Origin: Bacteriovoracaceae bacterium UBA7695
Lineage (GTDB): Bacteria; Bdellovibrionota; Bacteriovoracia; Bacteriovoracales; Bacteriovoracaceae
DNA length: 6,602 nucleotides
Direction of reading: 5' to 3'
Assembly (NCBI GenBank): GCA_002482685.1
Contig: DLGL01000093.1
Span: 1-6,602 of the forward strand
A program made the position numbers and the translations under genes. This document shows, piece by piece, positions 1 to 5,815 of the stretch; within the stretch, counting starts at the first letter, position 1, and the number at the start of each line of letters is the position of its first letter. The notes below the pieces were generated by a model. The model had not been told where the DNA came from and searched no databases. It saw only the letters and a list, made by a program, of their open reading frames with translations.

Positions 1-264
1 GTGACCTAATAGAGAACTCACTTTCCAGAATCCCCCTAATTGTCCCAACGCTTTAAAAACGGCCCTGGCCTGGCGGTAGGATTTTCCATCGATTAAAACC
101 ACTACAGATTTTAAATCTTCTATATCGGATGCAGGAAGATGGTTACGGGCGTATTCGCTTTGAAGTGGGGAAAACTTAAAGACCGCTTTTTTATCGACTC
201 TCATAATGAAGTCAACAAAGCTATTACACAGTCCGCAGTGACCATCAAAAAAGATAATGTTCAT
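1..264 (-). CDS. DUF393 (DCC family) thiol-disulfide oxidoreductase, C-terminus cut by window edge
   Basis: Reading leftward from the ATG at 264-262 gives 88 uninterrupted codons that run off the window. The protein begins MNIIFFDGHCGLCNSFVDF, the hallmark N-terminus of the DUF393/DCC family: Asp7, Cys10 and Cys13 form the D-G-x-C-x-x-C signature on a thioredoxin-like first strand and helix. It continues with a basic stretch (RVDKK, 22-26), FKFSPLQS (29-36) and a second strand SVVVLIDG (53-60), all in family order. Family members are usually about 110-140 residues, so some 25-50 residues are missing. The family is predicted to do thiol-disulfide exchange in the cytoplasm, but substrates are largely unknown. 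The start overlaps the stop of the upstream amidotransferase gene as ATGA and no strong Shine-Dalgarno is visible, so translation is probably coupled to it. The family call is firm; the physiological role is not. Confidence 0.9.
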   Translation of the reverse strand, partial: MNIIFFDGHCGLCNSFVDFIMRVDKKAVFKFSPLQSEYARNHLPASDIEDLKSVVVLIDGKSYRQARAVFKALGQLGGFWKVSSLLGH

Positions 265-1136
265 GCGACGACTTTTATAAATGGTAGTGAGTTTGTCCGG
301 ACTGCCAATTTCATGGAAGAGTCCACACCTACAAGTTGACCTGGATTAAGTTTATTCCACACGTTTTCACCCTGAAGTGGTTCACTGGAAATGATCAGAT
401 GGTTGACTTTGGTATCGGCCACGGCCGCCGATTCGCATGAAGCTGCAAAGCTTGAGCAGGTTTCCCTTTCCGGACATTTATTTTTATGAGTTGAGTAGTA
501 CAAACTCATTCCCCCATTCATCGCGATCATGATGGGCCCGTTTGAAATAACAAAAGTCAGATAATTCTCTGAAGGAATTCCGGAATCTTTCACGGAGAGT
601 TCTCCTACAATTTCGCAAATACGTTTTACCGCCTCTGATATACCTTCCATCACAAGTTTTAGTTCAGGCAGCTGAGCATGAATGTCGACCTGTTTGTTGA
701 TAAAAGACAAAATTAAATGAAAAATCAGTTCGCTATCAGTCTCACCTAAGCAGTAAGGCTTGAATTCAGGAGCGACTTCATCAATGAGAGCTTTTTTGAC
801 TGAATCAAAATTTTTGATGTTCCCATTATGAGCGAAAGTCCATCTTCCGTACTGAAACGGATGTGTATTTAATAAAGTAAGTTTCCCGTGAGTGGCCTTG
901 CGAATATGGGCCAGAACAGTTTGAGAGGTCACAATTCCTGAGACATGTCGGAACAGATCATCTGACTCCGCTGTTACAGTGGATTTAACGACGTGAGGTG
1001 TGTCGGCAATATAGTAAACCAGTCCCCAGCCATCCGGGTGCCTTCGACTCTGGCCCATGAGTGCATTTTCAGCAGACACGAGGCTAGTGTGGACCTTGGA
1101 GAAGAGGACAGATCTAAAACCGAAGATTCTGCACAT
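261..1136 (-). CDS. Class II glutamine amidotransferase, YafJ-like
   Basis: A 291-residue cytoplasmic protein with an N-terminal-nucleophile glutaminase domain. After removal of Met1, Cys2 (MCRIFGF) would be the nucleophile that hydrolyses glutamine to glutamate and ammonia. Family motifs appear in order: HPDGWG (33-38), AHIRKAT (76-82, with the substrate-binding Arg79), NTHPF (90-94), FAHNG (101-105, oxyanion-hole Asn104/Gly105) and GETDSE (131-136). The need for Cys at position 2 fixes the start at 1136; a modest GGA ribosome site lies at 1150-1148. No synthase or phosphoribosyltransferase domain follows, so it is a stand-alone GATase of the YafJ/EgtC-like type whose ammonia acceptor is unknown. 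The C-terminal part carries three cysteines (221, 227, 234; CX5CX6C) just before NHLIISSEPL. The downstream DUF393 gene overlaps by 4 nt. The domain assignment is very secure; the metabolic role is open. Confidence 0.94.
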   Translation of the reverse strand: MCRIFGFRSVLFSKVHTSLVSAENALMGQSRRHPDGWGLVYYIADTPHVVKSTVTAESDDLFRHVSGIVTSQTVLAHIRKATHGKLTLLNTHPFQYGRWTFAHNGNIKNFDSVKKALIDEVAPEFKPYCLGETDSELIFHLILSFINKQVDIHAQLPELKLVMEGISEAVKRICEIVGELSVKDSGIPSENYLTFVISNGPIMIAMNGGMSLYYSTHKNKCPERETCSSFAASCESAAVADTKVNHLIISSEPLQGENVWNKLNPGQLVGVDSSMKLAVRTNSLPFIKVVA

Positions 1137-1160
1137 ACACTTAGGGTTCCAATCTTAAAG

Positions 1161-1188
1161 TTTATATCCTGTTTGAATTTTATTTAAA
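1161..1188 (-). promoter_or_regulatory. Possible sigma70-type promoter of the amidotransferase/DUF393 pair
   Basis: On the minus strand TATAAA (1166-1161, 5/6 to the -10 consensus) is preceded after 16 nt by TTTAAA (1188-1183, 4/6 to TTGACA). The predicted start near 1154 leaves a leader of about 18 nt containing GGA at 1150-1148. The region is AT-rich, so such matches arise by chance; this is a weak call from spacing and position only. Confidence 0.3.
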
Positions 1189-1219
1189 GCTTTTCATCCT
1201 ACTCATCGAAAGGTTGGGC

Positions 1220-1459
1220 ATGAAAGATAAGCGATGTTTTATATGCAAATTCCAAAGTAAAATTAACGAGGAAACCCACGTCAATCTCATCTATGGTCCA
1301 CGCAGCAAGAACCTGAGTATTTTGCTTTGCTATAACCACTCGGTTGAGTTGTTCAAAACTGGTCAGACGAACTTCATGGCCAAGTATAAGCCAAATTTTG
1401 TTCATTTCCATGGGTTCGAGGAAGACCGTAGCGCCGTGAACTTTTTCAATGCCTTTTAA
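1220..1459 (+). CDS. Small putative zinc-binding protein (C-x2-C ... C-x2-H), function unknown
   Basis: A 79-residue protein beginning MKDKRCFICKF. Cys6 and Cys9 (C-F-I-C) and Cys37 and His40 (LLCYNHS) make a C-x2-C-x27-C-x2-H arrangement that could hold one zinc ion. Between them lies a short strand-like HVNLIYGP, and after them a helical stretch (SVELFKTGQTNFMAKY) and a His-rich FVHFHGF. It has no signal peptide or membrane segment, so it is probably cytoplasmic. The ATG at 1220 is preferred over the in-frame TTG at 1214 because AAAGG (1209-1213) sits 6 nt upstream, an ideal ribosome site. It is divergent from the amidotransferase (83-nt gap) and 68 nt ahead of the secreted-protein gene on the same strand. 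An opposite-strand reading (1489-1199) lacks family features and is taken as a shadow. I do not recognise a named family. Confidence 0.72.
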   Translation: MKDKRCFICKFQSKINEETHVNLIYGPRSKNLSILLCYNHSVELFKTGQTNFMAKYKPNFVHFHGFEEDRSAVNFFNAF

Positions 1460-1527
1460 CCTGAAATTCTTCCGAATTTTGGTCACCAAGTAATTACTAT
1501 TTAGGTCAATTATTGTAAGACTAGAGG

Positions 1528-3171
1528 ATGAAAAATATCATCCTGGCCACTCTCTTGAGTCTTTCATCTCATTTACACGCCACTGGCCCGCAGGACATTG
1601 TGATTAAGTCCCGGATGGATCAACAGTCTTCGGCATCACTGATTGGCGAAATCCGCTCAACGTTGATTAATAATCAGCTAGGCGATCCCTACAATCAAAG
1701 TTTTCCTAAAACTCTTGTGGTCGATTTTACGCAAGTTCTTGAAGACCTTCCGGTCGATACCCAGTCCTGGCTCAAAGAGTTTCAATCTCTTTTGAGTCTT
1801 AAACTTTTTGAATCGAGTTATAAACTAAAAGTCGAAACCTTCTCTTACAGCATCACGCATTTCAGCTCTGAGCTCAGACCTGCTCCTGAAGGATTGAGCC
1901 GGATTGATTATGTGAGTTTAAATGCCGTTCAGGGATTAAAACTGTCCGCGGAAAGAATCTTATTTGAAATCGAACTTCAACGGACTCAAAGTGGAACTCC
2001 TATTAAATTTGACGTTGAATTAATCAGACCTGAGTTTATTGTTCACCCAGATCTGATGCTTGAGCTTCCCATGGGATGGCACAGCTCACTTCTACCTGAT
2101 TCTCTTATGGTGTCACTCCATACCATCGACCTGACTCAGATCTTTTCTAAGATCGTTGCAAATCCAAATCTCGTGAATCTTCAGATCAGAGATATGATCA
2201 TACCCAAAGTGGCCCTACGGGTAGGCAATCGTGAGATGAGTTTTGACCGTGAGAAAATTAAGAACTTTCTTGATGACCGCAAAGACGACATGAAGATGGC
2301 AGTTATTGATTTATTACGAACCCGCATGCAGGAGAGGTTTTCAAATATCATCCGTGATATGCCCCAGGAAGTTTTTTTGCCCCGGCATTACGCTCTGACG
2401 GCAGCTGTCTCGCCAGTCTTTGAGCTAAAATCAATGGACGCCGTTAAAGACAGCAAAATGCTTGAGGCCAATATTGATGGTCATTTTTGCGCCAATGCCA
2501 ATGATGTTCGCCTTAATCTATGCCGGACTAATGAGTTAGAAACCAAAATCCGACGGGTCATCTCTCCAGAAATATTTACCCAATCCATGAATGACATTGA
2601 CGAGCTCTTTACCATCAAAAATGCGAATCTTGCTGTTAGCATAAGTGAGCACTACCTTAATCAGGGCATTGAGGCCGCTGCGGTGGCAGGTCTGCTTGAT
2701 CTGGCCGGTGAGGACTTCAGCCTCGGATCGGAGAAAGCTTTTGTTTTGGCAGAAGATAAAGGTGAGAGCTTCAATCTCTATATCGACATTATTTACAAGC
2801 TGAGCCGGTCTGAAAGAATTCTTACCGGAAGATCGGAGCTTCACTTTCCCGTTCGATTAGGTATTGGAATTAAAATTATAAATATTGATGGATACCCACG
2901 TTTTCAGATAAAAGTTTTAAGCATGAAGACTGATAACAAACTCCTTGTAAGAGGAATTCCTGAGTACGGTCTGACGACGAATGTTAATAGTGTGCGTTTT
3001 CAGGGAAAAGTTCTAAAAAAAATAGCGGAAAGACTTTCACCATTTAATAACAAAATCCTGGTGGATATCGAACTTAAAGAATTTAAGGATACTTCCCTTG
3101 AACAACTGAATTTCTTTTCAGATGGGAAAGGTCGGGCGACGGCCACACTCTCACTGATGGGTGATAAATAA
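1528..3171 (+). CDS. Secreted protein resembling BPI/LBP tubular lipid-binding (TULIP) proteins
   Basis: A 547-residue protein with a Sec signal peptide (MKNII, hydrophobic core 4-16, likely cleavage after HLHA, residue 18), so it is exported, probably to the periplasm or outside. The mature protein has alternating-polarity strands and few helices, such as an amphipathic one at about 252-275. Residues 312-320 (LEANIDGHF), followed by 367-392 with key elements SISEHYLNQG and AGLLDL, resemble in order and spacing the start of the C-terminal half of eukaryotic BPI/LBP proteins (LKGEF ... GLSDYFFNTAG ... AGVL). BPI/LBP/CETP proteins bind lipids in a tubular barrel, so a periplasmic lipid-binding or lipid-transfer role is inferred. 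The only two cysteines, 321 and 332, could form a disulfide. AGAGG directly abuts the ATG, an unusually short spacing, but the signal peptide supports this start. tyrS follows after 14 nt. The gene is certain; the family call rests on remembered motif resemblance. Confidence 0.75.
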   Translation: MKNIILATLLSLSSHLHATGPQDIVIKSRMDQQSSASLIGEIRSTLINNQLGDPYNQSFPKTLVVDFTQVLEDLPVDTQSWLKEFQSLLSLKLFESSYKLKVETFSYSITHFSSELRPAPEGLSRIDYVSLNAVQGLKLSAERILFEIELQRTQSGTPIKFDVELIRPEFIVHPDLMLELPMGWHSSLLPDSLMVSLHTIDLTQIFSKIVANPNLVNLQIRDMIIPKVALRVGNREMSFDREKIKNFLDDRKDDMKMAVIDLLRTRMQERFSNIIRDMPQEVFLPRHYALTAAVSPVFELKSMDAVKDSKMLEANIDGHFCANANDVRLNLCRTNELETKIRRVISPEIFTQSMNDIDELFTIKNANLAVSISEHYLNQGIEAAAVAGLLDLAGEDFSLGSEKAFVLAEDKGESFNLYIDIIYKLSRSERILTGRSELHFPVRLGIGIKIINIDGYPRFQIKVLSMKTDNKLLVRGIPEYGLTTNVNSVRFQGKVLKKIAERLSPFNNKILVDIELKEFKDTSLEQLNFFSDGKGRATATLSLMGDK

Positions 3172-3185
3172 TTTTACGGAGTTTT

Positions 3186-4403
3186 ATGAATCGAATTACT
3201 GTTAGTCCTGAAGATCAACTTAAAGAGCTTAAGCGTGGGACTTTTGAAATCCTTCCTGAAGAAGAGCTTCTCAAAAAATTAAAAAAATCTTTTGAGAAAC
3301 AAAAACCCTTGATCATCAAGCTGGGAGCAGATCCCAATCGTCCTGATATTCATTTAGGCCATACAGTAGTGCTTCAGAAAATGCGTTTGCTTCAAGACTT
3401 TGGTCATGAAGTCTATTTTCTCATTGGAGATTACACCGCCCAGATTGGAGACCCGACTGGAAAAAATAAAACTCGTCCCATCCTCACGGCCGAAGATGTG
3501 ATTGAAAATTCTAAATCTTACCAGGAGCAAATCGGGAAAGTTCTAGATATGACTAAAACGAAGATTGTGTTTAATTCTGAATGGCTTGGTAAGTTCTCAG
3601 GATTAGATTTGATTAAACTGATGTCTAAGGCAACAGTTGGGGCCCTTCTTCAACGTGATGACTTCTCAAAGCGCTATAATTCAAGTGAAGCCATTTACTT
3701 GCATGAATTCGTTTACCCTGTCCTTCAGGGCTATGATTCGGTTCATTTGAAAGCTGATTTAGAACTAGGTGGAACAGATCAGACTTTCAACCTAATGATG
3801 GGCAGACAACTTCAGCATACTTATGAGCAAGAACCTCAGTGTATCCTCACGATGCCAATTATCGAGGGGACTGATGGTGTGAACAAAATGTCTAAGTCTT
3901 TAGATAACTACATAGGTTTAACTGACACAGCAACCAACATGTTCGGAAAGATCATGTCGATTTCTGATGAGCTCATGAAAAAGTACTATTTACTTCTTTC
4001 TCGGCGCCCAGGTGCTGAAGTTGATGCTTATATCGCCGGCCTTAATGACGGCTCAATTCATCCGATGGAAGGGAAGAAAAATCTGGCAGCAGAAATTACG
4101 GGTTATTATCATGGTGAAGCAGCTGGTAAAGAAGAGCGGGAAAAATTTGAGTCTCGTTTTACTAAAAAACAAATTCCTGATGATATTCAGACGATCAATA
4201 AACCGGCCGGAGCGATTAACCTGCTTGATCTTTTTGCGGAACTGGAATTGATTAAGTCTAAATCTGAAGGCCGTCGGTTAATTCAGCAGAACGCAGTCAA
4301 AGTAAATTTTGAAAACCATTCTGCTGAGACTCTTAATCTTGAAGCGGGAGAAGTAATCCTGAAAATAGGAAAACTCCGGATGTTAAAGATCATCGTCGGC
4401 TAA
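3186..4403 (+). CDS. tyrS: Tyrosyl-tRNA synthetase
   Basis: A 405-residue cytoplasmic class I aminoacyl-tRNA synthetase that activates tyrosine with ATP and charges tRNA-Tyr. The Rossmann-fold catalytic core shows the HIGH signature as HLGH (56-59) after LGADPNRPD, then LIGDYTAQIGDPTGKN. The tyrosine-binding Y-x3-Q-x2-D is at Tyr177, Gln181 and Asp184, GGTDQ is at 195-199, and the KMSKS loop is at 234-238. Residues about 345-403 form an S4 RNA-binding domain (LLDLFAELELIKSKSEGRRLI). Length and the LGADP/GGTDQ variants match the shorter TyrZ-like bacterial branch; the S4 tail and GGTDQ argue against TrpRS. CGGAG (3177-3181) lies 4 nt before the ATG. The gene follows the BPI-like gene by 14 nt, so a shared transcript is likely. 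No T-box-like leader is visible. Its stop overlaps the convergent deoC stop. Confidence 0.97.
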   Translation: MNRITVSPEDQLKELKRGTFEILPEEELLKKLKKSFEKQKPLIIKLGADPNRPDIHLGHTVVLQKMRLLQDFGHEVYFLIGDYTAQIGDPTGKNKTRPILTAEDVIENSKSYQEQIGKVLDMTKTKIVFNSEWLGKFSGLDLIKLMSKATVGALLQRDDFSKRYNSSEAIYLHEFVYPVLQGYDSVHLKADLELGGTDQTFNLMMGRQLQHTYEQEPQCILTMPIIEGTDGVNKMSKSLDNYIGLTDTATNMFGKIMSISDELMKKYYLLLSRRPGAEVDAYIAGLNDGSIHPMEGKKNLAAEITGYYHGEAAGKEEREKFESRFTKKQIPDDIQTINKPAGAINLLDLFAELELIKSKSEGRRLIQQNAVKVNFENHSAETLNLEAGEVILKIGKLRMLKIIVG

Positions 4404-5071
4404 TAGTTTCCTGCTCCTGCATTTAGACCTTTTACGATATCAACGCTGGCGCTAGTTCCCAACCGGGTAGCGCCGGCCTCAATCATAGCTTTAGCAGTTT
4501 CTGTATTTCTAATACCACCACTTGCTTTAACCCCAATTGAGCTTCCCACTATTGAGCGCATAAGTTTTACATCTTCAATGGTTGCACCACTTGTCGAGAA
4601 GCCGGTTGAAGTCTTAACAAAATCCACACCAGCTTTCAGCGCAAGTTCACAGGCCTTTGTCTTTTCTTCCTGCGTGAGAAGGCAGGTCTCCAGAATAACT
4701 TTTAGAATGGCACCTTGTTGATGAGTGACCTGGGCAAGTGAGGACATATCATCCAGAACATACTGCCAGTTAGCAGACTTAACCGCCGAAAGATTTATTA
4801 CCATATCGATTTCTTTGGCCCCCTCAGCAACGGCCTTCATGGCCTCAAAGCGTTTAGTCTCCATCGTTGAAGCTCCTAGAGGGAATCCCACAACAGTGCA
4901 GACTTTGACATTTGAGCCTCGCAAAAATCCCACAGCTGCTTTCACAAAATAGGAATTGATACAGACACTGAAGAATTCATTCTCTCTAGCCTCATGGCAA
5001 AGTTTTTCTACCTGCTCAAGGGTTGCATCTGCTTTAAGAAGTGTGTGGTCGATATATTGATTGAGTTTCAT
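4400..5071 (-). CDS. deoC: Deoxyribose-phosphate aldolase
   Basis: A 223-residue cytoplasmic class I aldolase that splits 2-deoxy-D-ribose 5-phosphate into glyceraldehyde 3-phosphate and acetaldehyde, the last step in using deoxynucleosides as carbon source. It starts with MKLNQYIDHTLLK and shows the TIM-barrel motifs in order: VGFPLG (61-66), EIDMVIN with catalytic Asp89, the Schiff-base lysine Lys153 in FVKTSTGF, and the second active-site lysine Lys182 in VKASGGIR. The phosphate-binding end is GATRLGTSAS (200-209). Length equals that of the short bacterial form. AAAGG (5082-5078) sits 6 nt before the ATG, inside the last codons of the GST gene, whose stop is one nucleotide away (TAATATG), so the two are almost certainly co-transcribed and coupled. 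The stop codon overlaps the tyrS stop on the other strand by 4 nt. Confidence 0.97.
   Translation of the reverse strand: MKLNQYIDHTLLKADATLEQVEKLCHEARENEFFSVCINSYFVKAAVGFLRGSNVKVCTVVGFPLGASTMETKRFEAMKAVAEGAKEIDMVINLSAVKSANWQYVLDDMSSLAQVTHQQGAILKVILETCLLTQEEKTKACELALKAGVDFVKTSTGFSTSGATIEDVKLMRSIVGSSIGVKASGGIRNTETAKAMIEAGATRLGTSASVDIVKGLNAGAGNY
4445..4477 (+). other. Strong RNA hairpin just downstream of tyrS, inside the antisense end of deoC
   Basis: GCTGGCGCTA (4445-4454) pairs with TAGCGCCGGC (4468-4477) in 10 pairs, including one U-G wobble, around a 13-nt loop that can itself pair CCC with GGG. The stem lies 41 nt past the tyrS stop. The wobble (4447/4475) becomes an A-C mismatch in the deoC-sense RNA, so the structure is better in the tyrS-sense transcript. 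No T-run follows on either strand, so it is not a classical intrinsic terminator. It may mark or protect the 3' end of the tyrS mRNA, or may simply be a by-product of the conserved deoC codons for GATRLGTSAS. Confidence 0.45.
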
Positions 5072-5072
5072 A

Positions 5073-5654
5073 TTATGCCTTTGGGATTTGGGTCTTAATG
5101 ACGATTGGTAAGTTTTTATACTTATTTAAAAACTCCACACACTCAGGTCTCTTATCCAGACCAATGAGTTCTCTGAACACCGCCCAGTCCAGAAAGCTGT
5201 AGAGAGTCATGGTGTGAAAGTTCCAATTTTTGAGAGCTTCAGATTTAAGATAAGGCTTCAGGTAGTCAAGAATGGATTCTATCCGGTCTCTTTGACGATT
5301 AAGGAACATGACATTTTCATCAATCTCAAATCCAGATCGCTTCATTAACATAAGAGAGACAGCAGAAGAGACGGCCCCATCGATGGCCGTCAGAAGATTT
5401 TCGTCATCCCAGTCCATATTCTGGTAGCGGTGAAAGGAATTGAGGTAGTTAAAAATTTGACGAGAATCCCAGATTGTCTGCTCGCCGGCCACAAGAAGCG
5501 GAATCTGATTAATAGGATTGATCTTATTAAGCTCAGAGGCTCCCTCGGTATCGAAAGGATTGATCTCTTTAAACTCATAAGAAGTGTCCCCGAGCAGTAA
5601 GCGAATTCGACGCACGAAAGGAGAGGTTTGAGATCCGTATAAAATGTATTCCAT
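5073..5654 (-). CDS. Glutathione S-transferase family protein, YibF-like
   Basis: A 193-residue cytoplasmic protein with the two-domain GST layout. The N-terminal thioredoxin fold begins MEYILYGSQTSPFVRRIR; the TSPFVRR turn places Ser11 at the usual glutathione-activating site. The cis-proline is Pro52 in NPINQIPLLV, and the glutathione gamma-glutamyl site is IWDSRQI (Asp63/Ser64). Residues from about 85 form the all-helical C-terminal domain, ending in TQIPKA, close to the TEPPKA ending I recall for E. coli YibF. This suggests the YibF-type branch, whose substrate is not settled. GGA (5663-5661) sits 6 nt before the start, and deoC follows after one nucleotide. The promoter region carries an operator-like inverted repeat, pointing to inducible expression. 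The out-of-frame ATG at 5665 leads to a shadow reading. Family membership is strong; enzymatic activity is inferred. Confidence 0.92.
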   Translation of the reverse strand: MEYILYGSQTSPFVRRIRLLLGDTSYEFKEINPFDTEGASELNKINPINQIPLLVAGEQTIWDSRQIFNYLNSFHRYQNMDWDDENLLTAIDGAVSSAVSLMLMKRSGFEIDENVMFLNRQRDRIESILDYLKPYLKSEALKNWNFHTMTLYSFLDWAVFRELIGLDKRPECVEFLNKYKNLPIVIKTQIPKA

Positions 5655-5668
5655 AGTTTTTCCATGAA

Positions 5669-5685
5669 TGTCTAAAAGTTAGACA
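5669..5685. promoter_or_regulatory. Operator-like inverted repeat over the GST/deoC transcription start
   Basis: TGTCTAA-AAG-TTAGACA is a perfect inverted repeat with 7-bp arms and a 3-nt centre. It covers the start site predicted from the promoter at 5688-5716 (about 5681) and precedes the GST start codon by 14 nt, where a bound dimer would block initiation. A third copy of the half-site, TTAGACA, lies at 5709-5715, exactly 30 bp from the equivalent arm, and overlaps the -35 element. This is typical of a dimeric helix-turn-helix repressor; no regulator gene is in the window, so its family is unknown. Confidence 0.6.
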
Positions 5686-5687
5686 CT

Positions 5688-5716
5688 AGTATGGGTTATA
5701 GATATTTATTAGACAA
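5688..5716 (-). promoter_or_regulatory. Predicted sigma70-type promoter of the GST-deoC operon
   Basis: On the minus strand TTGTCT (5716-5711, 4/6 to TTGACA) and CATACT (5693-5688, 4/6 to TATAAT) are separated by 17 nt. The expected start near 5681 gives a leader of about 27 nt containing the GGA ribosome site. The -35 box contains a GTCTAA half-site shared with the inverted repeat at 5669-5685, which strengthens the case that this is the regulated promoter. Confidence 0.5.
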
Positions 5717-5743
5717 TCCACCATGCAAGATACCTGAAATCCA

Positions 5744-5788
5744 TTGGCACAAGTTGGCATTGAACTTGAAGTAGAGATTACAAACAAT
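5744..5788 (+). promoter_or_regulatory. Candidate promoter region of the lipoprotein gene
   Basis: Two overlapping signals are visible. One is a sigma70-like pair, TTGAAC (5760-5765) and AACAAT (5783-5788), 17 nt apart and each 4/6 to consensus. The other is TTGGCAC (5744-5750) followed by TTGGCA (5754-5759). This looks like a sigma54 -24/-12 site, but its GG-to-GC spacing is 11 nt rather than the strict 12; alternatively it is a direct repeat of TTGGCA with a 10-bp period. Which, if any, drives the lipoprotein gene cannot be decided by eye. Confidence 0.3.
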
Positions 5789-5815
5789 TTACTTTTACCA
5801 TCTTATGGGGGTTCT

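Noticed and set aside
139..339. Plus-strand 66-residue reading frame
   Set aside because: It lies opposite the well-supported DUF393 and amidotransferase genes and has no family features.
1137..1219. Plus-strand promoter for the small zinc-protein gene
   Set aside because: TTGAAT at 1173-1178 is a fair -35, but no -10 better than 3/6 lies at acceptable spacing.
1464..1479. AAATTC-TTCC-GAATTT hairpin after the small zinc-protein gene
   Set aside because: A six-pair AT-rich stem with no following T-run is too weak to be a terminator.
1199..1489. Minus-strand 96-residue reading frame
   Set aside because: It is antisense to the small C-x2-C protein, which has a better ribosome site and metal-ligand spacing; this frame shows no motif.
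5390..5665. Minus-strand 91-residue frame starting at the ATG at 5665
   Set aside because: It is an out-of-frame reading of the GST gene with no protein-like motif.
5744..5815. N-terminal extension of the lipoprotein from an in-frame TTG
   Set aside because: It would bury the lipoprotein signal peptide 24 residues inside the protein; the ATG at 5816 has its own ribosome site.
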